The position numbers were made by a program, and so were the translations under genes. Under the pieces are notes generated by a model, which had not been told where the DNA came from, ran no database searches, and saw only the letters and a program-made list of their open reading frames with translations. From contig JAEWSQ010000022.1 in assembly GCA_023398165.1 (NCBI GenBank), positions 1 to 64,000 of the forward strand: a stretch of DNA of 64,000 nucleotides, read 5' to 3'. This DNA is from Spirochaetota bacterium. GTDB taxonomy: Bacteria > Spirochaetota > Spirochaetia > Treponematales > Treponemataceae. Shown piece by piece: positions 1 to 7,699 of this stretch (position 1 is the stretch's first letter; each line of letters opens with the position of its first letter).

Positions 1-2
1 AC

Positions 3-836
3 GATTTAAATGCTGCTGTCAGTTTTTTATCAGAATATGAACATACGTGTGTCGCTTTAATGAGTCATCTCATACATGAAGGGCAGCCTTCAATGCCGCC
101 GCTTAAATTTCCGTATTGGATTATTACGGATGCGCATTCGGCAGTACAGGGCGTACTCATGATCTCGAGCACCGGTCTTGTCCTGCATTGTTTACCTCAT
201 GCTTCCGCTGCCGCTTTCGAAAATGATGCAATTCTTTCAGAACAAGTCCGGAAGCTGCTTTCATCTCATGCTCTTTACTGCATCATGGGCAGCCGGGAGG
301 GTACAGAAATAGTTCAAAAACTGTACGGGAAAACGGTGCGATGCAGAAGGGAATATGAACTTTTAGTCTATTCCGGTACGGAATACGGGGGTTTCGAAGA
401 AATAAGCGGGTCTCTTTCGATCAAACACTGTACAGAAAAAGACTGCGGAGCGCTTCTTCCCCTGCAGATTGAATATGACAAGGTTGAAGTTGTTCCCGAC
501 GGTGATAGTTTGAATACAGCCGTGTGCAGACAGAACCTTACAAGACTTCTTAAAACACAGGAAATTTATTCTATAATAACGAATTCAGAGTTTTGCGCAA
601 AGGCAGGAACAAATGCCCATGGATATAACTGGGTACAGATTGGAGGAGTTTATACCGATGTAAAATACCGCAATAAAGGTTTCGCCCGGCTTCTGGTTTC
701 ATACGTAGCTCACAGTTTCCATGCAAGAGGAAAGAAGGTATGCCTGTTTGTCCGTACTTCCAATATCAGTGCAAAAAAGGCATATTTCAAAGCAGGCTTT
801 ATCTTTGATTCGCTGTACAGTATTGTATATTATTAA
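3..836 (+). CDS. GNAT family N-acetyltransferase, 5' end outside the window
   Basis: The reading frame is open to the left edge, so the start codon is probably upstream; the first in-window ATG (60) has no good ribosome binding site. The C-terminal ~90 residues are a GNAT acetyltransferase fold: a beta-strand IGGVYTDVKYRNKG, the acetyl-CoA pyrophosphate loop YRNKGFARLL, and a C-terminal strand containing SAKKAYFKAGF. The preceding ~170 residues look like a divergent first domain, as in two-domain GNAT proteins. GNAT enzymes transfer an acyl group from acyl-CoA to an amine; the acceptor cannot be read from the sequence. The gene lies 20 bp upstream of an ABC ATPase on the same strand and is probably cotranscribed with it. 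Confidence 0.8.
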   Translation, partial: DLNAAVSFLSEYEHTCVALMSHLIHEGQPSMPPLKFPYWIITDAHSAVQGVLMISSTGLVLHCLPHASAAAFENDAILSEQVRKLLSSHALYCIMGSREGTEIVQKLYGKTVRCRREYELLVYSGTEYGGFEEISGSLSIKHCTEKDCGALLPLQIEYDKVEVVPDGDSLNTAVCRQNLTRLLKTQEIYSIITNSEFCAKAGTNAHGYNWVQIGGVYTDVKYRNKGFARLLVSYVAHSFHARGKKVCLFVRTSNISAKKAYFKAGFIFDSLYSIVYY

Positions 837-856
837 TTTATTAAAGGAAGATCAGT

Positions 857-1666
857 ATGAGTTTTATTGAATTTGAAGATGTTTCGTTTGCATATCCCGC
901 GTCGGAAGGAGATCTTGATGAACAGGGGAATCAGATAATTCCGCCTCTTCTCTTTGACCATTTTACCGCCGCTCTTCCTTCATCGTTTGTGAGCATCATA
1001 GGCCCCAATGCATGCGGAAAGTCCACCCTTATGCTTCTTGCCTCTGGAAGGCTGCTCCCGCAGCGGGGGAACATAACCCTTTTCGGCAGGGATACTGCTC
1101 ACATACGTGATGAAAATGAGAGGAATCTTTTATCTTCGTTTATTTATCAGAATATGGAATTTGAACAGGATGATAATCTTGAAACTCTTTTACATCAGGT
1201 GTATGCATCGGGAGGCAGGAAACAAAAAGATGACATATTTTATAAATCTATTATATCTGTATTTGAACTTACTGCCCTCCAGTCACGCAAACTGAACGGT
1301 CTTTCCAAAGGTGAAATTCAGCGCACTCTTTTAGCCTTCTCGATGCTGTACGGATCAAAAAGTATTTTTATGGACGAACCGATGTTTGCCATGGAGCAGA
1401 GACAAAAAGAAGCCTCTTTGGAGTTTATTAAGGACTACTCTGAAAAAGAAAAAATCCCCGTATACATTTCCATGCACGAACTTGAGTTAACCAGAAAATA
1501 CGCTGATAACGTTCTGCTCATATTTCCTAATAGAGATATGACCTTCGGCAGAGCTGAAGAAGTTCTTATACCTGAAGATCTTGAAAAAGCCTACGGAATT
1601 CCCGCAGCACTTTTAAAAGACAGTGAAAAACTTACGCGAAAACATTTTTCAGAACTGTCGGAATAG
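857..1666 (+). CDS. ABC transporter ATP-binding protein (iron-complex/FecE-like)
   Basis: A 269-residue cytoplasmic ATPase subunit of an ABC transporter. The Walker A loop is GPNACGKST (residues ~49-57), the Walker B is SIFMDEP, and an H-loop follows in ISMHELE. The signature motif is degenerate: LSKGEIQR instead of LSGGQ. Length and order match FecE/FhuC-type ATPases that energise siderophore or metal-chelate import, but no permease or binding protein lies beside it here, so the substrate is unknown. AAAGGAAG sits 7 nt before the ATG. It follows the GNAT gene closely and converges with the aminopeptidase gene, with only 14 bp between stops. Confidence 0.85.
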   Translation: MSFIEFEDVSFAYPASEGDLDEQGNQIIPPLLFDHFTAALPSSFVSIIGPNACGKSTLMLLASGRLLPQRGNITLFGRDTAHIRDENERNLLSSFIYQNMEFEQDDNLETLLHQVYASGGRKQKDDIFYKSIISVFELTALQSRKLNGLSKGEIQRTLLAFSMLYGSKSIFMDEPMFAMEQRQKEASLEFIKDYSEKEKIPVYISMHELELTRKYADNVLLIFPNRDMTFGRAEEVLIPEDLEKAYGIPAALLKDSEKLTRKHFSELSE

Positions 1667-1680
1667 TCAGGTGCTAAAAA

Positions 1681-2814
1681 CTAGCCCAGCAGTTCTCCGT
1701 CCCGTTCAATGACCAGGGTGCTATTATCAGGATAGACAATCGTTATGGTAGGATTCTTAACTATGCCGTCAAGGTGAATAAGGGATTGTGCATCCCCGTC
1801 ATAATTCGAACCGATTGCAAAATGGCATGTTTTAAACGCTTTTTCATCCTCGAGCATATTACCCGTTATACGCGCTGCGGGATTAAGCCCTATTCCAAGC
1901 TCGCCGATATTCCGTGCATTTTCAGCATACTTCTTACCGGATAAAGGCGGAAGTTTACCGTCTTTTTCCATTTGAACTGCTTTTTTCTCAGCCTGTGTTA
2001 TAGTATCCAGAAGCTGAGCAGCATCACTTTCAATGCCGGGCACTTCAGGATTGACACTCTTGATTGAACAGACAAAACCGTCTTTGACAATAACTTCTAT
2101 CGGATTACGTATCACAATATCTTTGGAATTAAGCGTTATTGAACCGTCATAGACAATTTTCCCCTGACAGCCTGTTCCGCAGCCTGATCCGACTACGGGA
2201 GAAATGAAAACCTCGCCTGCAGGAATATTTCCTCCGCTTCCTGCAAGAGAAAAATCGCCGTCATCGCTCATTGGATTTCTGTTTAAAACAGGGACGCGAA
2301 TGTCGGTACCGGACGGAGCAGAAACATGAATTTCCTTTGCCCCCTTCATTACCGACATCAGTTTATCACAGCGCTTCTTCAGCTCGTCATAATCAATGCA
2401 GACACAGCGGCTGAACATATCGACAGTAATACCAGGAGTCCAAACAGCCCTCATCGATTTTTTCCCATCCATAAGATAATGAAAAATGTGATCATGCGTT
2501 TGGCCGCCGGCATCACGGTAAGGAGTAACAATTGCATGCTCATCCTTTCCCAGCTTATTAGCAGAAATTGAGAAAAAAACAGACGGCTCTTTTTTAAGAG
2601 CTTCAATCACGGCTTTATCAGCGTAATCAAGAAGAGATTTTTCCTCCTGAAAAACAAGCTCCGCAAAAGCTCCGGCTTTTTGTGCGCTTTCATAGAGAGC
2701 TCTGCTTATTTGCTCTACGTCCGGAGAGGGATTTGTTACAATTAATACACTCTCGCCTTTTTTTACCCTGCACACATTTTGAATAACTACATCTGCAGAC
2801 TGCTTAATATCCAT
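1681..2814 (-). CDS. M29 family metallo-aminopeptidase
   Basis: A 377-residue peptidase of family M29 (AmpS/PepS/aminopeptidase T), which removes N-terminal residues using a two-metal centre. Candidate metal ligands are visible in the expected order: Glu in NIPAGEVF, Glu in NIGELGIG, His in CHFAIGSN, and His and Asp in IHLDGIV. A glycine-rich stretch GCGTGCQG is inserted in the middle. No signal peptide, so cytoplasmic. The ATG follows AAAGGA in the 10-bp gap after the lipoprotein gene, so the two are probably cotranscribed. Function in peptide turnover is inferred from the family. Confidence 0.9.
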   Translation of the reverse strand: MDIKQSADVVIQNVCRVKKGESVLIVTNPSPDVEQISRALYESAQKAGAFAELVFQEEKSLLDYADKAVIEALKKEPSVFFSISANKLGKDEHAIVTPYRDAGGQTHDHIFHYLMDGKKSMRAVWTPGITVDMFSRCVCIDYDELKKRCDKLMSVMKGAKEIHVSAPSGTDIRVPVLNRNPMSDDGDFSLAGSGGNIPAGEVFISPVVGSGCGTGCQGKIVYDGSITLNSKDIVIRNPIEVIVKDGFVCSIKSVNPEVPGIESDAAQLLDTITQAEKKAVQMEKDGKLPPLSGKKYAENARNIGELGIGLNPAARITGNMLEDEKAFKTCHFAIGSNYDGDAQSLIHLDGIVKNPTITIVYPDNSTLVIERDGELLG

Positions 2815-2824
2815 TTTTTTTCCT

Positions 2825-5005
2825 TTATTCTACGATTATGTATACTTTCTCTGTTGAAGAAAGTGACGGTGAAAAATTCAACGTGACGGTATTCAAACCT
2901 TTTCCCCAGTAGTGAACGGAGAAACCATAAGGACGTAAATCAACACTGCCGTTGACAGAAGTGTCAAATTTTAAAAGACCGGTATTTTTCCCTGTTTGAG
3001 TGTAGTAGTAATAATTCTGAAGATTTATGGGAAATACCGTGTATAAAAAAGAACCCACGGTTACAGAACTCTTAACATTAAGAGAGGGAACGTTATATGA
3101 AGATGGAATATCAGGATAACACAGAGCACGGCCGTACGATTTAAAAACGGTTTCAAAGGTTTCATTTGAGTATGCAGAGGAAATTTTTAAAGCAGCGGTG
3201 ACAGATGTTTGATTTACCGATGAATTGAGTGCAATATCGTTAATCAGTTTCGCGCCGCCGTAATTTCGTGTCAAAAATGCGCCGAACGCATATGCACCGG
3301 CATAAGACTTTAATACATTCTGTCCGGAAAGCCAGTCGGTCAAACCCGACTCATAATACGATGCAACAAAATCATACATACGGCTTTGCGGACCGTCTTC
3401 CTCTCCTATTCCAATATAGGAAGACACCAGATCTTCGCCTATCATTGAAAGCATTTCGTTATACCATAAATCAGGTGATGCATTGTTTACAATAGATTTT
3501 TGTATGAAATCGAGCATATGCTGAAACTCGTGAGCAAGCGTCGAGTATATACCCTGGGCATAACTGTCGAGAAAATGAGCATCACAATAAAAAAGCTCAT
3601 CTTCATTTGTTTTAATATTGTATCCGGGAATTGAACCGTCAGTACCGCCCGTGTAAAAATCCTTTGCCCAGAAAAAGCCGAAAATACCGCTGTTTTGACT
3701 TGCCGTATAATCTTCGTCAATATCGTACAGCAGAATAGAAATTTTCTCTTTTGGAGCAATATAGGATGGGTATTGGGAAGAATATTTGTTTCCAAAAATT
3801 GTTGTCTCAGGCAGATACAGGGCGTCGAATTTATCCGATACAGCCTTACTTTGTGCTGAAGTCAGTTTATTATCAGTTGACGAAACAGAAGATTCATCAA
3901 TATTTTCCTGTGCTGTCCAGACATAGCAGTAATTTCCCACAGCAGTTAGTACTGCATTTTTTTGAACCCATAGGCCCGATGCATTTTCCACCCAGAAACT
4001 CCGGACATCGTTAAGAACCGCGCGGGCATTAACAGCACTCGTTTTATCAGTGTGTGAAGAAAGAAGAGGCTGTACTTCAGGTAATTCTTTTAGAAAATCC
4101 TGCGGTTCAGTCTTATCATACCGTATAAAACCCGAATCCCAGATTCCGCTTACCGCATTCCCGGCTTCAGATGCCTTAACGGCCGCATCTAACAGCGGAT
4201 CTGAGGTTATTGACCGGTAATTTTTTGACGACGCATCATTAAGTATGTACCTGGTATTCGACGCGCGTACCAGAGAGGCGGATGGATTCATCTTTACCAT
4301 AAAAATCCGGTTGTTTGTTAAATTACTCAGTACCAAAGAATTTTCGGATGGAGGCACCTCATAAAAACCGAGAACATAATCTGCGACAACAGTACTGAAT
4401 AACTCTGCAGGGCTTCTGTCGCCGTTTCCCTCACCGGTATACGCTGTGACCGCAAAATAATATTCGGTAGATTCTTTTAAGCCTGACAGGATATAAAAAT
4501 TATCAGCCTTACAGTCAATGCTCAGGTTGTTGGAAAATGTTGAATTTGTGTCGTAAAACAATACATATCCGTCAGCGAAGGGTACAGAAGACCAGGAAAT
4601 TAATGCCGTATCTTTACTCTCGGCAGAAACAGAAATGGAGGACGGATAATTGATCAAAGTTTTTGCCTTAACAAAATGGCTTTCATCGCTTATCTTATCC
4701 TTAAACGATGATTTCAATGTTATAGTATATTCCGTATAGGGTTTTAAATTATCAAGCACATATGATGAGAGCGTTCCTGCAGGAATATCAGATTGAGTAT
4801 CTGTTCCGTCGGAAGATGTATAGGAAATCAGATATTCAAACTTCTGATCCATTTTCCAGCTGATATGGACAGTAAATGAAGTGGTTTTATCAACTTTTAA
4901 ATCGGCAGGAACAGGAGGCCCGAATACTTCATACATGAGCGTACAGCCTGATAATTGAGAAAAAATATAAAGTAAGACCGTCGTCCGGATAATTTTTTTT
5001 ACCAT
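2825..5005 (-). CDS. Fibronectin type III lipoprotein with HExxH metallopeptidase motif
   Basis: A 726-residue exported protein. The N-terminus is a signal peptide ending in the lipobox LSGC (Cys21), so it should be lipidated and surface or periplasm anchored. Two fibronectin type III-like modules follow (residues ~33-115 and ~120-205; WKMDQ, LKPYTEYTITLKS, LISWSSVPFADGYVL). The second half carries LAHEFQHMLDF, an HExxH zinc motif, with a Glu in LWYNEMLSMIGED as a possible third ligand, resembling M30/hyicolysin-type zincins. It is probably a secreted metalloprotease, but substrate and activity are inference. It is first in an operon with the M29 aminopeptidase; the ATG follows CAGGAGA. Confidence 0.75.
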   Translation of the reverse strand: MVKKIIRTTVLLYIFSQLSGCTLMYEVFGPPVPADLKVDKTTSFTVHISWKMDQKFEYLISYTSSDGTDTQSDIPAGTLSSYVLDNLKPYTEYTITLKSSFKDKISDESHFVKAKTLINYPSSISVSAESKDTALISWSSVPFADGYVLFYDTNSTFSNNLSIDCKADNFYILSGLKESTEYYFAVTAYTGEGNGDRSPAELFSTVVADYVLGFYEVPPSENSLVLSNLTNNRIFMVKMNPSASLVRASNTRYILNDASSKNYRSITSDPLLDAAVKASEAGNAVSGIWDSGFIRYDKTEPQDFLKELPEVQPLLSSHTDKTSAVNARAVLNDVRSFWVENASGLWVQKNAVLTAVGNYCYVWTAQENIDESSVSSTDNKLTSAQSKAVSDKFDALYLPETTIFGNKYSSQYPSYIAPKEKISILLYDIDEDYTASQNSGIFGFFWAKDFYTGGTDGSIPGYNIKTNEDELFYCDAHFLDSYAQGIYSTLAHEFQHMLDFIQKSIVNNASPDLWYNEMLSMIGEDLVSSYIGIGEEDGPQSRMYDFVASYYESGLTDWLSGQNVLKSYAGAYAFGAFLTRNYGGAKLINDIALNSSVNQTSVTAALKISSAYSNETFETVFKSYGRALCYPDIPSSYNVPSLNVKSSVTVGSFLYTVFPINLQNYYYYTQTGKNTGLLKFDTSVNGSVDLRPYGFSVHYWGKGLNTVTLNFSPSLSSTEKVYIIVE

Positions 5006-5042
5006 TATGTATGTCTCCTGTAATCTGCCGGTAGCTCTTTAA

Positions 5043-5071
5043 ATCCTAGCACAGCACCATAGTAATGTCAA
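5043..5071 (-). promoter_or_regulatory. Promoter for the lipoprotein/aminopeptidase operon
   Basis: On the minus strand TTGACA (5071-5066), 17 nt, then TAGGAT (5048-5043) preceded by TGC, an extended -10. Transcription would begin about 5036, giving a ~30 nt leader that contains CAGGAGA before the ATG at 5005. Confidence 0.7.
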
Positions 5072-5118
5072 CGAAAGCTTTTCCTCATACCATCCCGCTA
5101 AACTCTGCAGAAAACAAC

Positions 5119-5147
5119 TTGAATATTGACTGCGGAGCGGATATACT
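5119..5147 (+). promoter_or_regulatory. Promoter for rsmE, very short leader
   Basis: TTGAAT (5119-5124), 17 nt, TATACT (5142-5147). The predicted start (~5154) is only about 5 nt before the rsmE ATG at 5159, and no ribosome binding site fits in between. Confidence 0.55.
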
Positions 5148-5158
5148 CGGGAATACTT

Positions 5159-5956
5159 ATGAACATTGTATTGTTTGACAGTGAGGAAATTGAAGAGCCG
5201 CTTCCCCTGTATGATGAGCGGGCATCCCACATACTGAAAGTTCTCAAAAAAAATGTCGGCGACACATTTGAAGCCGGCATTATAGGTTCTATGGCCGGCA
5301 AAGCTCTTATAATGCAGATTAATGATGAGGGCATTGCATTTAATTTTACGCCGAACAACGACGGAAGGCCTTTGTATCCTGTTTCTGTAATCATCGGGTT
5401 TCCTCGTCCCATTCAGCTCAAACGGCTGTTCAGAGACATGGCAGGATTGGGTGTTTGTGAAATTCACCTTGCGGGGACAGAGCTCGGAGAGAAATCATAT
5501 ATGGACTCAACTATTGTGGAACGCGGTGCCGCATATGAGGCTCTGAAAGACGGTTCCAGCCAGGCTAAAAGCACGTATATTCCGCAGCTGTTTGTGTATC
5601 CGTCTGTTAAAAACTGTCTCGAAACCCTGACAAAAGAAGATCTATGCTTTAATCACAGTTCTTCAATAAAAACAGCTCTCGACAATGTCCGCTCATCATG
5701 TTCTCTCAATGCACTGCTCTCACATAATTACGGTGCAGCGGATTCCATACGTGATTATATGTCTATGGATCAGATGCATAACGGACCTAAAGTGTATGCT
5801 GCAATAGGAAGCGAGAGGGGCTGGACTGATAATGAACGCGCACTTTTAGAACAGTATAAGTTTGTCCTCACACTCATGGGAACAAGGGTACTGCGTACAG
5901 AAACTGCAGCAACAACTGCTGTTACAATAATTTTATCACAACTGGGGATACTATGA
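5159..5956 (+). CDS. rsmE: 16S rRNA (uracil-1498-N3)-methyltransferase
   Basis: A SPOUT-class methyltransferase of 265 residues that methylates N3 of U1498 in 16S rRNA with S-adenosylmethionine. The N-terminal PUA-like domain has DERASHILKVLKKNVGD, and the C-terminal knot has the SAM-binding loops AIGSERGWTDNE and LMGTRVLRTETAA. The start is set at ATG 5159; an in-frame TTG at 5126 lies inside the predicted promoter and is unlikely. The last codons overlap the next gene by 4 bp (ATGA), which indicates translational coupling. Confidence 0.92.
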   Translation: MNIVLFDSEEIEEPLPLYDERASHILKVLKKNVGDTFEAGIIGSMAGKALIMQINDEGIAFNFTPNNDGRPLYPVSVIIGFPRPIQLKRLFRDMAGLGVCEIHLAGTELGEKSYMDSTIVERGAAYEALKDGSSQAKSTYIPQLFVYPSVKNCLETLTKEDLCFNHSSSIKTALDNVRSSCSLNALLSHNYGAADSIRDYMSMDQMHNGPKVYAAIGSERGWTDNERALLEQYKFVLTLMGTRVLRTETAATTAVTIILSQLGIL

Positions 5957-6759
5957 ATAATGATGATATTAAGACAATGCTTCTTTCTATTAAAGAAAGC
6001 TCTATAGAATTTACGGTAACGCTCAGCGGAAAGGAAAGTAAAAAAGTAAACGGCCTTTACAAACCTGAAACAAGAGAAATAATACTGCATAATAAAAATT
6101 TTAAAAGCGATAATCAGCTGGTGTATACTGCAGTACACGAGTATACCCACCATATTTTAAATGAGGAACTCCTTGAAAAAACAAAGGGTCTGGGAAAAAT
6201 TACCAGCTGCAGAAGCCACACAACAGAATTCTGGGCGCTTTTTCATGAGCTCCTTGAAACTGCTGAAAAAAAAGATTTGTACGTAATCGGTCTGGATGAC
6301 TCACCCGAACTAGCATCGCTGACAAAGGAGATTCAGGAAAACTTTCTTGAACAGAATGCTAAATTAATGACCGAATTCGGAAAACTGCTTGTTAAGGCCC
6401 ATGAATTATGCCTCGCTGCAAATATACGCTATGAGGACTACATAGACCGTGTTTTAAAACTTCCCAGAACGGCCGCAAAAACTATTACAAAAATAAGCTC
6501 TGTCCCTATTAATCCGTCAGTTGGTTTTGAAAATATGAAAATGATAGCATCCATTCCCAATGCGCAAAAACGGGAGGAAGCGGAACGGCAGATTCTTTCC
6601 GGCAAGAGTCCTGATACCGTTCGTTCGGCTATGAAAAAGAAAGCGGAAGAAACTGATATTAAAGGTCAGTTGGAAAAGGAGAAAAACCGTATTGAAAAAA
6701 CAATCAGCCAGCTTACTTCACGGCTCGAACTTATTGAAGAGAGCCTTGCTACACTGTAA
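5953..6759 (+). CDS. Unknown protein with HExxH zincin-like motif, coupled to rsmE
   Basis: A 268-residue protein I do not recognise by name. Residues ~55-75 hold YTAVHEYTHHIL, an HExxH motif in the setting seen in IrrE/SprT-like zincins, followed by SHTTEFWALFHELLE, where a second acidic or His ligand could lie. The C-terminal third is highly charged and likely coiled coil (KKKAEETDIKGQLEKEKNR). A segment IPNAQKREEAERQILSGK recalls DNA-partition or adaptor helices, but this is weak. No signal peptide. The ATGA overlap with rsmE argues for coupled synthesis. Catalytic activity is inference from the motif alone. Confidence 0.7.
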   Translation: MNNDDIKTMLLSIKESSIEFTVTLSGKESKKVNGLYKPETREIILHNKNFKSDNQLVYTAVHEYTHHILNEELLEKTKGLGKITSCRSHTTEFWALFHELLETAEKKDLYVIGLDDSPELASLTKEIQENFLEQNAKLMTEFGKLLVKAHELCLAANIRYEDYIDRVLKLPRTAAKTITKISSVPINPSVGFENMKMIASIPNAQKREEAERQILSGKSPDTVRSAMKKKAEETDIKGQLEKEKNRIEKTISQLTSRLELIEESLATL

Positions 6760-7699
6760 TTATATTTTTCGGTATAAGAATTATTGTATTCTTCTGCTGC
6801 TTTTTTTTGCAGCAGAAGCCGCTCCGCAGATTTCAATGCCGTCAATGCCGTCGGTATCCGCGCCGTCCATTACTTCTCCTTCCAGGCCCCAAATCACAAA
6901 TACAGGAAACACTCAGTCCGATAAAAACACAACATCTTCCAAGACATCAGAGGCGGAAAGTCTTTCAACAGCGCTTACTGCAAGCTCCTTAAGCAGTATA
7001 AACTCGCTGCTTTCTGATGGAACGCTTTCATCTCTGATAGGGGAAGAAACAGGGTCAACAAGTCTGACATCTCTATTATCACTCAGCAGCCTCGTATCAG
7101 GCAAAACCGATATTAACTCTCTTCTCGATCAAACAGCATCAGGAACGGCTGCTTCTGCAGCCGGCAGCGGGACGTCTCTCATTGTACTGAACAAAATTCT
7201 TGAACAGCTGACTAAAATTAACGGGGAACTTGAACTCTTGAAAAAAGAAAATACAGCATTGTCTGAAAAGCTTGCATCCTCTTCCTCGAGTGCAGCATTT
7301 ATAGATAAAACGAATTCTGTTTCGGATAACCCCGATGCCACGAAGGAAAGTCTGCTGCTCCGTTTTACAGTCAACGGTTATAATGTCCTCGAGACCTGTA
7401 AAACCCTGTACTTTTCCACTCCGGATAAAGACGGTTCTTTTTTGTGTACAGGAGACAGGGAATATACGGCTAACGGTACATTGCGAAAAGAAACCTTCTA
7501 TATGCTTTTCACCAGTTCAGGTAAAAACACCTATGAGGTTGCAGTACGGGTTCTTCAGGACTATTTAAATGAATATTCGTTTGTGTACCAGCTTGCTATG
7601 AAAGAAAATTTACAAGCAGTAAAAAAAGGAAATCTTATTTACCTCATTGTCGATGAAACACTCTGGAAGCTTGATTTTCTTATTTCTCTCGGAAGTTAA
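6692..7699 (+). CDS. Ser/Thr-rich exported protein of unknown function
   Basis: The product has a hydrophobic export signal (CILLLLFFAAEAA), then a long low-complexity Ser/Thr/Leu/Ala stretch (~60-170), a short coiled coil (LEQLTKINGELELLKKE) and a folded C-terminal ~110 residues. There is no ATG near the signal peptide. The best start is TTG 6692, with AAAAGGAG 10 nt upstream; TTG 6746 is an alternative that gives a more compact signal peptide. Either way the gene begins inside the preceding one, indicating coupling. The stop overlaps the converging sensor kinase by 20 bp. No family recognised; probably periplasmic or outer envelope. Confidence 0.65.
   Translation: MKKQSASLLHGSNLLKRALLHCNYIFRYKNYCILLLLFFAAEAAPQISMPSMPSVSAPSITSPSRPQITNTGNTQSDKNTTSSKTSEAESLSTALTASSLSSINSLLSDGTLSSLIGEETGSTSLTSLLSLSSLVSGKTDINSLLDQTASGTAASAAGSGTSLIVLNKILEQLTKINGELELLKKENTALSEKLASSSSSAAFIDKTNSVSDNPDATKESLLLRFTVNGYNVLETCKTLYFSTPDKDGSFLCTGDREYTANGTLRKETFYMLFTSSGKNTYEVAVRVLQDYLNEYSFVYQLAMKENLQAVKKGNLIYLIVDETLWKLDFLISLGS

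Noticed and set aside
6692..6759. Frameshift joining the HExxH protein to the exported protein
   Set aside because: The first protein ends naturally after a charged helix and the second has its own signal peptide and upstream AAAAGGAG, so two overlapping genes explain it better.
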